Assembly: GCA_033060915.1 (NCBI GenBank)
Contig: CM065380.1
Span: forward strand, 49,864,501-49,928,500
DNA length: 64,000 nucleotides
From: Euryodendron excelsum
Taxonomy: Eukaryota; Streptophyta; Magnoliopsida; Ericales; Pentaphylacaceae
Direction: 5' to 3'
The notes below the pieces were generated by a model. That model made no database searches. It saw only the letters and a list, made by a program, of their open reading frames with translations, and was not told where the DNA came from. This document shows positions 35,301 through 46,864 of the stretch, piece by piece. Each line of letters begins with the position of its first letter. Within the stretch, counting starts at the first letter, position 1. A program made the translations under genes and the position numbers.

Positions 35301-36777
35301 GGCAACAAAAGAGGCAACATATTAGTAGAGTAAGGGCAGTAATTATATCAAGTATAAATAATAGGGATGCCCCGGTGCATCATTGCCGTCTTCCTTTTGG
35401 GCAGAGAGTGCAACATGCTATGATGTCCCTCCTAGCCAGCCACCATATGAGATTGCCCAAGCACTTGAAAAAATAGTCCCCTTTGGGCAAACATGGTTTT
35501 CAAAAGTTAGGCACTCTCGGATCAGCTGCTGAATCACATCCCTATCATTAAAGCACACAATAACTCCTTTTGGGCAAGCGATTGTATGCAATAACACAAT
35601 GGACACAGTCATATACCATATGCAAAAAAATCAGATTTAATGAGTGTACCCCTTTGAGCAGTAGCACCCATTTCAATTCAAAGTTCTTGTCATGATAATA
35701 CTTGATGTAAAAGTGTCCTGCATCACATTCAAGCATATCAAAATGCTTGCAATCATATCCTTATGGGCACATAGCCAAAAGTACCCAGTGATCATATATG
35801 TATTGCCTGAGCCATGTAATAAAATCATATTTTGCAATTTTCAACATAAAATGATAATTTTAGGCTCCTAAAGGACTTATGGGAGAGAGTATAATTTTTA
35901 GGGACCTAACTAGGGAGAGTATACACTACCAAGAGATTCAGAAGGTCAAAAAACATTTACCTATGAAAAATCAGGAAAAACTAATGCACGGATTTTTGAA
36001 AATAGCCCAATTTACCCTAAAACAGGCTCAAATAAATACCAAACGATGTCCAAAAATTATGAAAAAATATTTTCTGGAATCCTCTCAGTGAGAGGAGAAT
36101 TCTAAAATTTTTGTGGACCCCAGGGGGTCAGCCACGCGCCCTCACGCGCCTATGGCTGCGCGTGGGCGAGGCCAGCCGCTGGCTGGTCATCCCTAACCTT
36201 AGCCAGGCCGGACGCAACCCGGTTCACTGTAATTTGATTTTCAGCCTGATTTTTACATCAAATTCGACATTCTAAGCAAGATTTTTGTTGTTTTACTACA
36301 CATGCAAGGTCTCTAAACATCAATAAACACGTTTATAATAATTTTAAGGGAAAAAAACACATGATTTTAGGGTTTCCAAGAACCCTAGATTCGGCCATGG
36401 CGGCTAGGGTTTCAAAACTTTATTCTTCTTGCATAAAACTTATACTAACAGATTCGTATGCTATTCAGTAACAAGAATATGTAATATAGTGCAAGGATAT
36501 GCATGAAAAATATCATATTCAAGAATTTTACAATAAATTTCAAGTTTTTTCACCCGAAACTTCAAAAAATCATAACTTTCTCTACGAATAGAGTTAGGTT
36601 ACAATCTTTATATCAAAACGTTTGTTGTTCAGAGAGGAAAGAAAGCCCCTTATTAATTTTCTGAAAAGAAGTCATCTATTGTTCGGATTAAATCATGCAA
36701 GATTTGGGCTTAACAACTCATAATCGAGTTTAACAAGTTTAAATCACACAATAAATCCCTAATCCATATATATTAGG
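35301..36777 (-). other. Untranslated leader of the copia element
   Basis: About 1.5 kb between primer site and gag start contains no coding region. That is long for a copia leader. CCTTTTGGGCA/CCCTTTGGGCA phrases recur at about 35391, 35479 and 35565, hinting at a degenerate repeat. Confidence 0.5.
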
Positions 36778-36789
36778 CTTTGATACCAC
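36778..36789 (-). other. Copia primer binding site (tRNA-Met)
   Basis: On the minus strand TGGTATCAAAGC lies beside the 5' LTR. It differs at one base from the canonical initiator tRNA-Met site. Confidence 0.85.
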
Positions 36790-36790
36790 A

Positions 36791-37267
36791 TGTAAACTTC
36801 AAAACAGATCATAAAAGTTGATTTAGATCATATGTGAATATAGGAACTTTAACAGGAAACAAAACTGAATGCGAAAATTTACCTGTTTGCTCCATGGTTT
36901 CACGAATCTCTTTGGAGCGATGATTAATCTCGAACAAAGCTTCTTGGAGGCTAGTCTTCGTACCTGTACCCACTACTGTATGAAGGAATTTTATGAAAAA
37001 CTATCTGACTATGGGAAGAGAGGGGACCTAGCCTCTATATATAGGAAAACCGTAGCCACATTGGGCCCTTCCATAAAAGGCTCAATTGGCTGATTAGGCT
37101 CGCACTAATTACCGTCAACCCATATTGATAATAGGTGCACACTAGCCCATGTATAATAAATCACAACCTTATTAGGCTTACCATGTTTGTCTCATCCAGA
37201 CTTGGGTCCAACCCGTGTTTAGAAAACGCCCACAAATAATGTGGGCTCAATCAAGAATAATCTAACA
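36791..37267 (-). mobile_element. Copia 5' LTR
   Basis: 477-bp direct repeat of 30066-30542. On the minus strand CTATATATAG (about 37035-37045) is a likely TATA box. Confidence 0.92.
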
Positions 37268-37272
37268 CGCAC

Positions 37273-37433
37273 AACCACATCCTCCACTCACTGCCACTAC
37301 CGCTGGGTTGCCACCTCTGTAAACCTTGTTCACCTCTGTTTCGTTGCCACTGCCACACCACCACCTACTCCGCTGTGCTGCCACTTCCTCCAGCAACTCC
37401 ACTGCACCACCACTGTCTCCTGCTCTGACTAGA

Positions 37434-37472
<39 letters not shown>

Positions 37473-39050
37473 GTTTTGGGGTCTTTATCCCCTTTATGGA
37501 ATGAAAATTTTCTTCCTCACTATGTATTTGCTTTCACGGTATTCTAGATTGGTTTTGGCAATCTCAATCATGTATTTAACTAACTGCAAATGGGGAACCC
37601 TTTCTGATTTCATGGAAGAAAGTAAGTAGTGGTTTAATACTTGAAGAAATGCCTGCTTTAGCCAACAACAGTGGTTCACACTTCCATGGCTTTGATTTCC
37701 ATTTGAATTAGTAGACCCAGTAATAATCTATTGTTAATCTTTAGTAACTCTTACATTCTCCTCCCTTGAAACGGGAAAAAGGAAAGAAAGAAAATACATG
37801 CACCTTTTTTCTATTATGTTCACCTTTTATGCACATAATGGTGAAGCTTGATGAGTATATAAGAATGCCACTGGTTAATTGCTTTTTTCCTACAAATGCT
37901 AGGTGAACAAGGTTTACCTTATTTCCTTTTGAAAGATTATCTAATTTGCAAACTTCAACGAATAAACGTAGCCAATTGGTGTAAGCTTTTGGTTTCATAC
38001 TGTAGGTGATGATATCATTTTCATTTTATTTGTTTGATGACAGCAACATGCCAAGGTCTTTTGTTATTCTTTTCTGATCAGTTTATTTCTTTTGTTATAC
38101 TTTGTGAAATCTGATTGGCTCGTCTCTACTTGACATGACAGTTATATTTTTAAAATATTAGAGCGTAGCATTTATATGAAGCATTTTAATTCTTCAATTC
38201 ATCATAAATGTAAAATTGTCAGAAGATTCAATGTATACATGGTGGGATTAGGAAACACTAAAAGATTCTACACGTTTGGATAACTCTTGCGGGGAATCGA
38301 TGCAATCTTTTATGTTAGAAACAAAATACAAAGCAAATTGTCTTGATTCCCTAGTATCTTCAAGATAGATAATTAATTCGATCACCTAAAGAAGGAGAGC
38401 TAGAAATTGGTTATAATAATGAATCTGAAGCTTATTAACCTTAAAAATGAACAAAATCATGAATCTAAAGCTTATTAACTTTAACACGAAATGGAGGAGA
38501 ATAAAGGAAAAACAAAAATGAAAAAGGAAAGAAGAAAAGCTAGAAATTGAAGAAGAAATGTTTCTTCTATTAAATGGGTAGAAGAAATGGCTTTTATGTA
38601 TATATATAATTTAATATGTTTATGATGGTATATTGTATGCACACATATATATTTATATTTTGATTAACTCATGCTTGCATGAGTTAATCGAAGTATAAGA
38701 AAACAACTTTAGACCCATTCAAGAATTCTCATCGGAGTTAGTAGATTTGACTGTAATGAGATGGTTCTTAAATTGTCCACTTTCAAACAGTTCAGGAATG
38801 CATAAGTCTATATGGTAGTTAGTGGCTTACCGCTTCAAGTTGCTTATCTTTGAGGGATATTCTTTATGGAAAATCATGTTGTTCTTCACATACATACAAG
38901 ATGTGGTGTATATCAATACACTTCATTTGCGTTGTGTACATGGAGAATTGCAAGGAGATGCTGTCGGATTTTTCTTGAAGATGGACAAAGTGGTTTGAGT
39001 TGCTTTATACGATATAGATTGTGCATTCCTGAATGAGATATTAAAAAACT
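37273..39050. other. Non-coding, continuation of the interrupted CACTA-like DNA
   Basis: The first 170 bp continue the CCACCAC-rich sequence of 30032-30065 and end in a (CT)n run (37439-37468). From 37470 to 39050 the sequence is A/T-rich, without clear coding or repeat structure. Confidence 0.4.
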
Positions 39051-40399
39051 TGAATCACTCCTCCCAAATATGATGAAATCGAGCCTTCCGCAAGAGCATG
39101 AGCGTGCGATTGACGTATAAATCTGGCAAGTATCGGAGTTCATTTCCTCGCGGATCAAACCCAATTTAGGCATCACATAGGGCAAAATAACCAATAAATT
39201 AAATTGAATTAGAAAGTCACCTAGCAAATTGAAACTATCTACAAATAAGACCGAAAATATGTTGGTTGTGAAAGTTGTGATTGCAAATTGAATTAACTAA
39301 ACTAAGTACGAAAAACAATACTATGTAAATTTGAAATCAATTGATGTAAGACTTAAATGCAATTAAAGAAGCTTGAATGCAATTGATCTAATCTACCAAT
39401 TCTCTACAAATGTTTCAATGGAGGACTTGATAACTCAAATCAAAGAATCACTCTGCGGATCCTTGATTTGGAAGATTTAGACCATAGAAAGGAAAGTTCA
39501 TACTCAATTGGATGTAAATTTGTGTTCAATGTTAAGAATCATAGAAGCAAATCATCAATTATGCATAAAGATTACCAATGATTATGAATCTAAGTTTTCT
39601 ATAGATTTATAACACAATTGAGATGAAAATGAAGAAATCACAAGATAATTCATTGAAGCTTTTGTACCTCCATTGAAGGCCTTGAAGATCCTTGGTAGAT
39701 CTTCACAATTGCATCCAAGGATGAGTTTAGCTACTTAAATCCATATGCAAATGCACTAGAAATAGTAAATCTATCATTAATTGGATAAGAAACTATTGTT
39801 TGACTACAACGAAAGTGAGGGAAAGCAAAGAAAAATCTCTTAATACACTTTTTCTCTCTATATCTATCTAAGATCTACAGAAAAGACATCAGAATCTGGT
39901 CCTCCTTTAATATTTTCGGCCAAGTCTGATATATATAAGCACAGGCAATTGGAGCATTCAAACTCTAAATGCTACCATTTGAACGCCAAATGTCGTTTAA
40001 ATGTTATCCAAATGTTCGAACCTTGCATCGAAGGGTCTTTGAACGGGAAATGAAGCTCTCTAAATCTATCGAACCTGTTTCGAACGGAAAATGCACCTCT
40101 CTGAATCTCCAAAATCTGATATTGGGTCGTCACACCATTCGAATGGTGATCCGTGGCATTCGAACGCTGGTTGCTGTCAAAAGCTCGTTTGAACGTGCCG
40201 TTCGAACACCATGTTATCCATTCGTACGCTCATCTTCAATTTTTGCTCACTTTTTACCCCTTTTCTGCCTAATTCCTACAATTCCAAATAAACAAAGACC
40301 AATCAAAACAATTTATACTAAAAAGCTAAAATAAAGCCTAAAATGAGACTAACAATCCTCTAATAAGATGATTGTGATTACATTTTTAGAGTGTAATCA
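39051..40399 (-). mobile_element. 3' LTR of second Athila-like element
   Basis: 1349 bp. On the minus strand it starts TGATTACACTCTAAAA beside the polypurine tract and ends GGAGTGATTCA. Confidence 0.85.
39929..40235 (-). promoter_or_regulatory. LTR promoter: about ten TTCGAA-type palindromes plus TATA box
   Basis: CRTTCGAAYG variants (CATTCGAATGG, CATTCGAACG, CGTTTGAACG, CGTTCGAAC and others) fill 39955-40235. On the minus strand they precede TTATATATATC (39929-39938). The 5' LTR has the same arrangement at about 47733-48035. Confidence 0.5.
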
Positions 40400-40403
40400 C
40401 CCG

Positions 40404-40439
<36 letters not shown>
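40400..40439 (-). repeat. Homopolymer C36 (G36 on minus), expanded polypurine tract
   Basis: CCCG is followed by 36 C bases directly beside the LTR start. On the element strand this is an extreme G tract at the plus-strand priming site. The length may be unreliable because such runs slip in sequencing. Confidence 0.85.
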
Positions 40440-40441
<2 letters not shown>

Positions 40442-42746
40442 CATAGCGTTTTGCTAGTCCCTGGCAAAATCTATACAAGAAAAAGAGGATATATATACAA
40501 GAAGATAGTCTCCCCTTTCGTAGGTGTCCCGGGTGCATTTAGCCTATGTATCAAGCCTTTAAACTCTTAGTTTGCCCTAGTGGATGAGTGATGTCTCGTG
40601 AGGGTTTCCATTGATGATACCCACAAACATCAATTCATAATCATCAATCTAAGATTTAGAATAATATAGTGGTTATGCATAAGATAGATCAAAGTAATCT
40701 CAACAATTCATCTCTAATATCAACGTAAGCAAGATTATATCAAAAAGAACACAAAGATGATGTTCATATGTGTGTGTGTGTGTGCTAGAGTCATGCAATG
40801 TAGCTTAAAAGTATCTACTCACACATTCATAGCCTTGGAGCTTTGATCTAAATCCTCACCGGACATACACTCTCAAACAAATAAGCATAAAGTTCCCCTC
40901 AATGGAATTCTCCCAAAAAAAGTAAATGAAATAATATCCAAGAGAGCAATCCAAATTTCAAAGAACGCAATAATGAAAGTGTATCAATCTTAACATGACT
41001 TCATGAAAAACTTCTTATAGTTTAGATATCAACTAATCATGATGACAAGTAAGAGCTCAAATTTAAACAAGATCTCATATGAAGTGCATGCTTTTGGATC
41101 ATAAAGGACTTTGTAAAGGAAGACCAATAGGGTTTGTAGGTAAGGTATAGGAAGAAAAGAAAAGGTGTGAGAATACAATACATGTGTGATCAAGGCATGT
41201 AGTATCAATGAAAAAATTCTTCTCTTTCTTTCCCACTCTAACTTTCTCAAACATTTCCTTTGCCTCATTGTGGATTCAACCCATTTTCTCATTTCTTTTC
41301 TTTCTTCTCCTTTCTTTTGATTTGTTTTCAATCCCATTGTATTTTTTTTTTCTTTCATTCATTTCTCTTTACTACCTTTTCTCTTTATTTATTTATTTAT
41401 TTTGCATACCTTCACCATTTTTGCTTTTACACCAAATATCTCCTCTTTACTTTCTCACTAGTTTCAATAGGGTGAAGGTTTGTGCCTCTTCAACTAAAAA
41501 TAAAATGGTATCCAATCAATGATCACATCTAGTGAGATCACATATCAAAAGGGCAAAAAGATATAGTTGCAAGGGGAATAAAAATAACAAAAATTGCGTG
41601 GCTGAAAAGGATGAAAGATGGCCTAAAATCATTTCTCAAAGCATACATGAAATAGATCTTGAATGAATGTGAGTGTCAATATGATAGATAATATAAAGCA
41701 TATAAGCCAAATGCAAATGTAATGAAGCCATTAAGATAAGAATCAAGAAATCTTCTCAAGTGAATGTAATCTCTCTTCAAAGAAGTTATAAAACTCTAAA
41801 GCTCACAAGGAGAGGATCTCCATTAAAGTAAAGCTACAAATGCACATAACTAATACAATGAAGCTACATCTATGATTTGTGCTCAATGAGTGTAATCCCC
41901 TCACTAATGTGTACTAAATATAACATCCCACAAAACATCAAAATCAAAGAGTGAAATGCTCATCATACTATGAACATAATCCGTGCAACACTCTAATCAT
42001 TCAAAAATCAAATATTGAATATCATGAATATGCCATGGTCCTACATCTTAAAGCATTAACACATCCACCATGAATAATTGGATATCAACGTGAACAAAAT
42101 ATAGATGGATGTGCTAAAAACATAAAAAAATTGATACTGAGACCATGAGATACTTCAACCTCTTACCAAAGATCCCGAGTACTTGAAAAATCATCATTCA
42201 ATATAATACCTGAGAAGAATCAATATACCACAAAAAGATCAAAGTGTAACAAAGATATATATGCAATCTAAACTCTACCTTTAACTATACCACAAAATGA
42301 CATCAAAATGACTCATGACTTCCCCAGTGAACAATAGAGTGTTAGATATATGCAATGAAATAGCACTAACATAAATGGCATCTAAACTCTACCTCTAACT
42401 AAAAGAAATCATGAAGAAAAAAAAAATTTGCTTTTTTTTTTTTTTAGTTTTTTTTATATATAGAATAGGGAGCAACACAAATAGACAAAAATAAAAATGC
42501 AAAATCAAATAAACAAAAACACAAATAGAGGTAAAACCCCTACTCTCCCCCTAACTAGAATAATGCATTGTTCTCAATGCATGAAGACAAGCCAAGAAAT
42601 GACATAAAATTGCGAGACAAAAGATAGTAGGGTGCCTAAGTGCACCCCCTAACTAAGATGGAACCCTAACTAGTAAAGAAAAATGAAAGCAAAAACAAAA
42701 ACTATCTAAACTACTCATACTCCTACCCAAACAAATGAGAAGGAGG
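40440..42746 (-). other. Non-coding internal region of second Athila-like element
   Basis: No coding region was recognised. A pyrimidine-rich stretch (41208-41470) and similarity to 5482-6500 of element A are visible. Confidence 0.5.
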
Positions 42747-44330
42747 TCAACATATACCACAAAGGGGAAATTTGTCATCATTCCACACGTCCACAATGGC
42801 AACTTGTGAGGAGGTCAAACGAGGGTAAACATAATCAATTTCAATATCCTTGATGAACTCAAAGATATAACAAGTATGGTTAAACGGGTCAAAAGGGGCA
42901 TAGAATGGAAAGGGAGTCAAAGGATCATGCACTAAGGTGCCCCTCAAAGTCATTCTATTAACCTCTTAACCCTCCTCACTCTCTAGGTGCTCGCCTAGAT
43001 GAAAGATAGTCGATTCTAATAGTGGGGTGTCAAGCTCCAAATGAGTAGGCATGGTAGGGGTTACGTGATCCTCCAACATGTGGGATACGTCCTCGAAAAC
43101 AACACTATCCTCTTGCACTTGAACATCCCCAACATTGAAAGGTTCAAGACCTTTATCAAAGGCAATTATTCTCTCTAAAGGGTCCTCAATGTGCACTTCA
43201 TCATTTCTGACCTTCTTGGACTCCTCTTCTCTCTCACTAGTTCCTTCATCACCCTCTTCCTCGCTCTTGTCTTGCTTGGAAGCCTTAATCATATGCTTCT
43301 CTCTCTCAGGTTTCATATCACTAGTGAGATTTTCACCGTAAGAACTTCTTCCCTCACTGTAAGAACTTCTTCCCTAAACTCACACTCTTAGTGAAAGGTG
43401 ATGGGTTCGATGACGTCCTCACTCTTAAGGGTAAAGATGGGATGAATTTGCTCAATTGAATGAAAGGTGAGATTGGACTCACTTGCAACCTTATTTGGCT
43501 CATCTTTCTCTCATTATCTTCCTCTCCCCTAGGCTCACTCTCCTCTTTCCTAGGGTCCTCAATCTTGGACTCCTCTTTGCTCTCACTAGGTTCTTCATCA
43601 ACCTCTTCCTCACTCTTTTCTTACTTAAGAGCCTCAATCTCGAACTCCTCTCTCTCTAGTTCTTCATCCTTAGAGACACTTTCAATAATGTCCTCCCTAA
43701 CCTTAGAAAAGAAGGTTTGATCAATGGTGATGCTCTCATTCCTAAGGTTAGTGATGGGATGAATGTGCTCAATAGGATGGACTTGCTCTTAGTGAAGAGT
43801 TAGATTGGACTCACTTCCAAGCATTTGTTCATAAGAATTAGGTTGATATTGAGTGAAAATCTCTTCCCCCTCTTGAACACCTAAGGTTGGCATTAATAGG
43901 GCCAATTGACCCTTAATATCATCAAGAAATGGACCTTTGTGTTCAAGGGCTTTTTCTACCCTAGAGTGTACACCATTTTGCATTTGCATGAATGGTTGTA
44001 AGGCGTCCTCTAGTGTATCCTCTAGTGTGAACTCTAGTGTGCTATTGTGGGAGAGGTGGGATGAACTTGTTCTTGGTGGGGGTTAGGATTAGGATGGGCT
44101 ACACTAAAGCTCTCATGATAAGGATAAATTAGTGGTGAAGCTTCGGAATGGTTAAAGGGTTTTGGTAGTGATAAAGTAGAGGTGATACATGGTAATAGTC
44201 AAAGGGCTCTTGGTAGGATTAAGGAGAGTTAAGACAATGATATGAATATGTGCTCTTATGTCCTCTACAAAAGTTGGATTGATTACACCACCCAAGATTG
44301 GGAGGTGAGTCGAGACAATGATGTGAATAT
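42747..44330 (-). pseudogene. Gag-like region, distal part, acidic
   Basis: Broken minus-strand frames lie at 43789-43989 (LDDIKGQLALLMPTLG) and at 42966-43316, a lysine/glutamate-rich segment. A third at 42747-42953 shares FEFIKDxEI and VAIVDVWNDDKFPL with 6505-6714. It continues, beyond the nested LTR, from the frame at 46002-46314. Position near the primer side and conservation in element A suggest a gag-derived protein. No enzymatic motif is present. Confidence 0.45.
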
Positions 44331-46001
44331 TGTTGGCCCAAGTAGGCAACCCAAGAGGGGGGGTGAATTGGGTTTTATAGAATTTTTAACAAGAGTTTCA
44401 ACTAAAAATCGTTTATGGATTTTAGTAACAAATAATCAAAGTATATGTATCAAGCAAATGAAGTGTTCATTAGAGCAAGTATTTGCAAGCATGCATAATG
44501 AGCAAGTAAGCAAAACAGAGGCAGAAGAAATATGCACCAGATTTATAGAGGTTCGGCCAACCTTGCCTACGTCCTCTCTTCTTCGATCCTTTCGAAGGAA
44601 TTCCACTATGCAATACACCTTACACAGCCGCTGGTTGTGCCACGAGTGCCCAGCTCACTCTTTACAAAAAGCTTCTTCCCAAGCTTTCAAAACCCAAGAG
44701 ATTTTGTCCAAGCTTCTCTTAAACTTACAAGTGTTTTTCCCAAGAACACTTAAACTTACAAGGTTACAAACCCACCCAAACAAGAATGAATGAAGATTAT
44801 ACAAAGAGTGACTCTCCTAGTGAGTATACAAATGAATACAACTCAATGGATAACTTTAAACACTCAGCAAAAATATGTAACAGTTAGGTGCAGGTGATTT
44901 TCAGCTTTGAAGCACTTGATATGAATGGTATGATTGCTCTTCTCTCTTTGTTTGAAGCTGTATGTATCTCATATATATAGGTATGGATCGATTCTAGCCG
45001 TTGGAGAAGTATGGGAGAAGATTTGGTTGTGTTTGTGCCCATACCGTCTGTTAGAAAACTAGCCGTTAGAGTCTAGGAGTCGACTCTTTTCACAATGAGT
45101 CGACTCTTTTTGCATTTCAGCAGATTTTTCAAGTTTCTGTCCAAATGAGTCGACTCTTTTGTCCCAGGAGTCGACTCTTTTCAGCAGTCTGCAGAATTGT
45201 TTGTTCTCTGTTGCAATGAGTCGACTCTTTTTGGCCAGGAGTCGACTCTTTTAAGCTTCCAGCAGAATTCAAAGGCTGTGTTCGAATGAGTCGACTCTTC
45301 TTGCTTGAGGGGTCGACTCTTTTTACCAAAACCCATATTTTTGCAACTTTTCTTCAATCTTTTTCAAAGCTTCCAATCTCTTCAAGGATCATCTAAATGG
45401 GCTTTTTAAAGCTTGCAAACACCTCTTCAAGATTAAATGACTCCAAGAACATCTTCAATCCATTCAAGGTGAGTTTTCTTTATTTTCATCACTTGTAGAG
45501 CTCTTCCATTATCATAGCTTCATCCATTGATCCAAATCTTCTTCAATATCTTCAAGAGAGCTTCCATGACTTAGAATCTTCATTTCTTCAATCAACATGG
45601 CTTCTCCATGGACTTCAACAACTCAAGAAAGCTTTCCAAATCTTGTGATTCCTTCCATGTCTTCAAGACATCTTTACATCTATCAAGAAAGCTTTTATGT
45701 TTTTGAGTCGGTCTCTTCTTTTTCCATTCTTGCAAGATATCTTCAAGTACTCAAAGTCTTCAATCTTTTAAATCAAGACTTTGATCATTTTCATTCTTCT
45801 TCTTTGATATCCATCATCTTCATTCTCTTGTAAAATCACCATTGTAGAATACATCACTCCATCATGCTTTTTATCATAAATCCTCTATTATGATAAGCTT
45901 CAAGTCAAAATCTAATTAATAATTCAACTGCACACTAAGTAAAATTATTAGATCATTTAACCATATTTTGTTATCATCAAAATCAAGGCATTGACTCAAC
46001 A
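44331..46001 (-). mobile_element. SIRE-type solo LTR with perfect target duplication
   Basis: Plus-strand ends are TGTTGGCCCAAG and TTGACTCAACA. AATAT flanks both sides (44326-44330 and 46002-46006). The host gag-like sequence is interrupted. The array in this LTR uses GAGTCGACTC in place of TGTGTCGACACA, so it belongs to a different SIRE subfamily. Confidence 0.92.
44971..45320 (-). promoter_or_regulatory. SIRE subfamily LTR promoter: eight GAGTCGACTC palindromes plus TATA box
   Basis: Eight copies lie between 45077 and 45320, alternating ATGAGTCGACTCTTTT and AGGAGTCGACTCTTTT forms in pairs. On the minus strand they precede CTATATATAT (44971-44980). Confidence 0.55.
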
Positions 46002-46314
46002 AATATGTGCTCTCATACCCCCTACCAAGGTTGGATTGATTACACCACCTGAGATTAAGAGGTGGGTTAAGAGACTCCCTTTGGCCATTGACTCGAAGAC
46101 ACTCTCTCAGAGACATGTTGAATGGTTCTTGGTTTCTCATTGCATTAACTTGAATATAGTCTCCAAGAGACCAACATGGAGGCGCGTCTACACCATTATT
46201 CTCAATCCATTGAGAAGAGTAGTTCATTGTGCCTATGCTAATGTGGTAAGATAGTGATGTGTGTGAAAATGAGCCACCAAATATAATGAAGTGCACAATA
46301 GAAGATAAATGCAA
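46002..46314 (-). pseudogene. Gag-like region, proximal part
   Basis: Counterpart of the element A frame at 7620-8021: GTMNYSSQWIENNG followed by PPCWSLGDYI and SLRECLRVNG. The nested LTR at 44331-46001 cuts the frame. Gag identity is inferred from position. Confidence 0.45.
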
Positions 46315-46864
46315 TGTACAAACAAATTAGTAATCCGCGTCTCAACAAATCAATTCACAGTTCCCTTCCACCAATTTGCCTTCCGAACCCTCTAATCTCC
46401 ACATAATGCACCACCAATCCACAATTCATTTCAATTCAAACCAATCGAAACCTCCAATCTCCTTAAGCAATAGCAATACCACCAATAAGTAAATAGCACA
46501 CAAGTTTATCCATCAATTACTATTCACCAATTAAGTTCTCAATGCAATGAAAAATTCTACACTAATCAAACAAAAATAATCCTAAAATAAAAGAGAAAAC
46601 CAAAAATTAAAATCTATCATGCTATCACACAAAAAGGTAGAAAGAAGTTACCCATGGCCTTAGCCAAAAATTTCGTCAAGGGTGAGTGATCAACTCCCAC
46701 CCATTTGCAATTTTATTGTTCTATTTAGTTTTCTTTTTCTCCTTTATTTGCTATTTTTGTTGTTTATATATATATATATATATGCAATTCGCCAAGTGCT
46801 TCTCCAATCCGCAGCTTGTTAGTGTTCCCTTATGCTTTTGATCTCCAGCAACGGCGTTAAAACT
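46315..46864 (-). other. Leader and degenerate primer site of second Athila-like element
   Basis: No coding region. On the minus strand ACGCCGTTGCTGGAGA (46842-46857) matches the tail of the Athila-type TGGCGCCGTTGCCGGGGA primer site with changes. A (TA)n run lies at 46767-46783. Confidence 0.65.

Larger units (their letters stand above)
30066..37267 (-). mobile_element. Complete Ty1/copia element, 7.2 kb, defective
   Basis: Two 477-bp LTRs flank a primer site, a 1.5-kb leader, gag-pol and a polypurine tract, all in minus orientation. A perfect 5-bp target duplication CGCAC lies at 30061-30065 and 37268-37272. I counted about 41 differences between the LTRs (8-9%), so it is an old insertion. 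Every coding domain is interrupted by frameshifts. The copia lineage was not assigned. Confidence 0.93.

Noticed and set aside
41208..41522. Hydrophobic frame rich in F and L
   Set aside because: Pyrimidine-rich non-coding stretch in the Athila-like element. No conservation of the frame in element A.
45077..45320. CRISPR-like regular repeats
   Set aside because: Short palindromes with repeat-derived spacers inside a plant LTR. There are no unique spacers and no cas genes.
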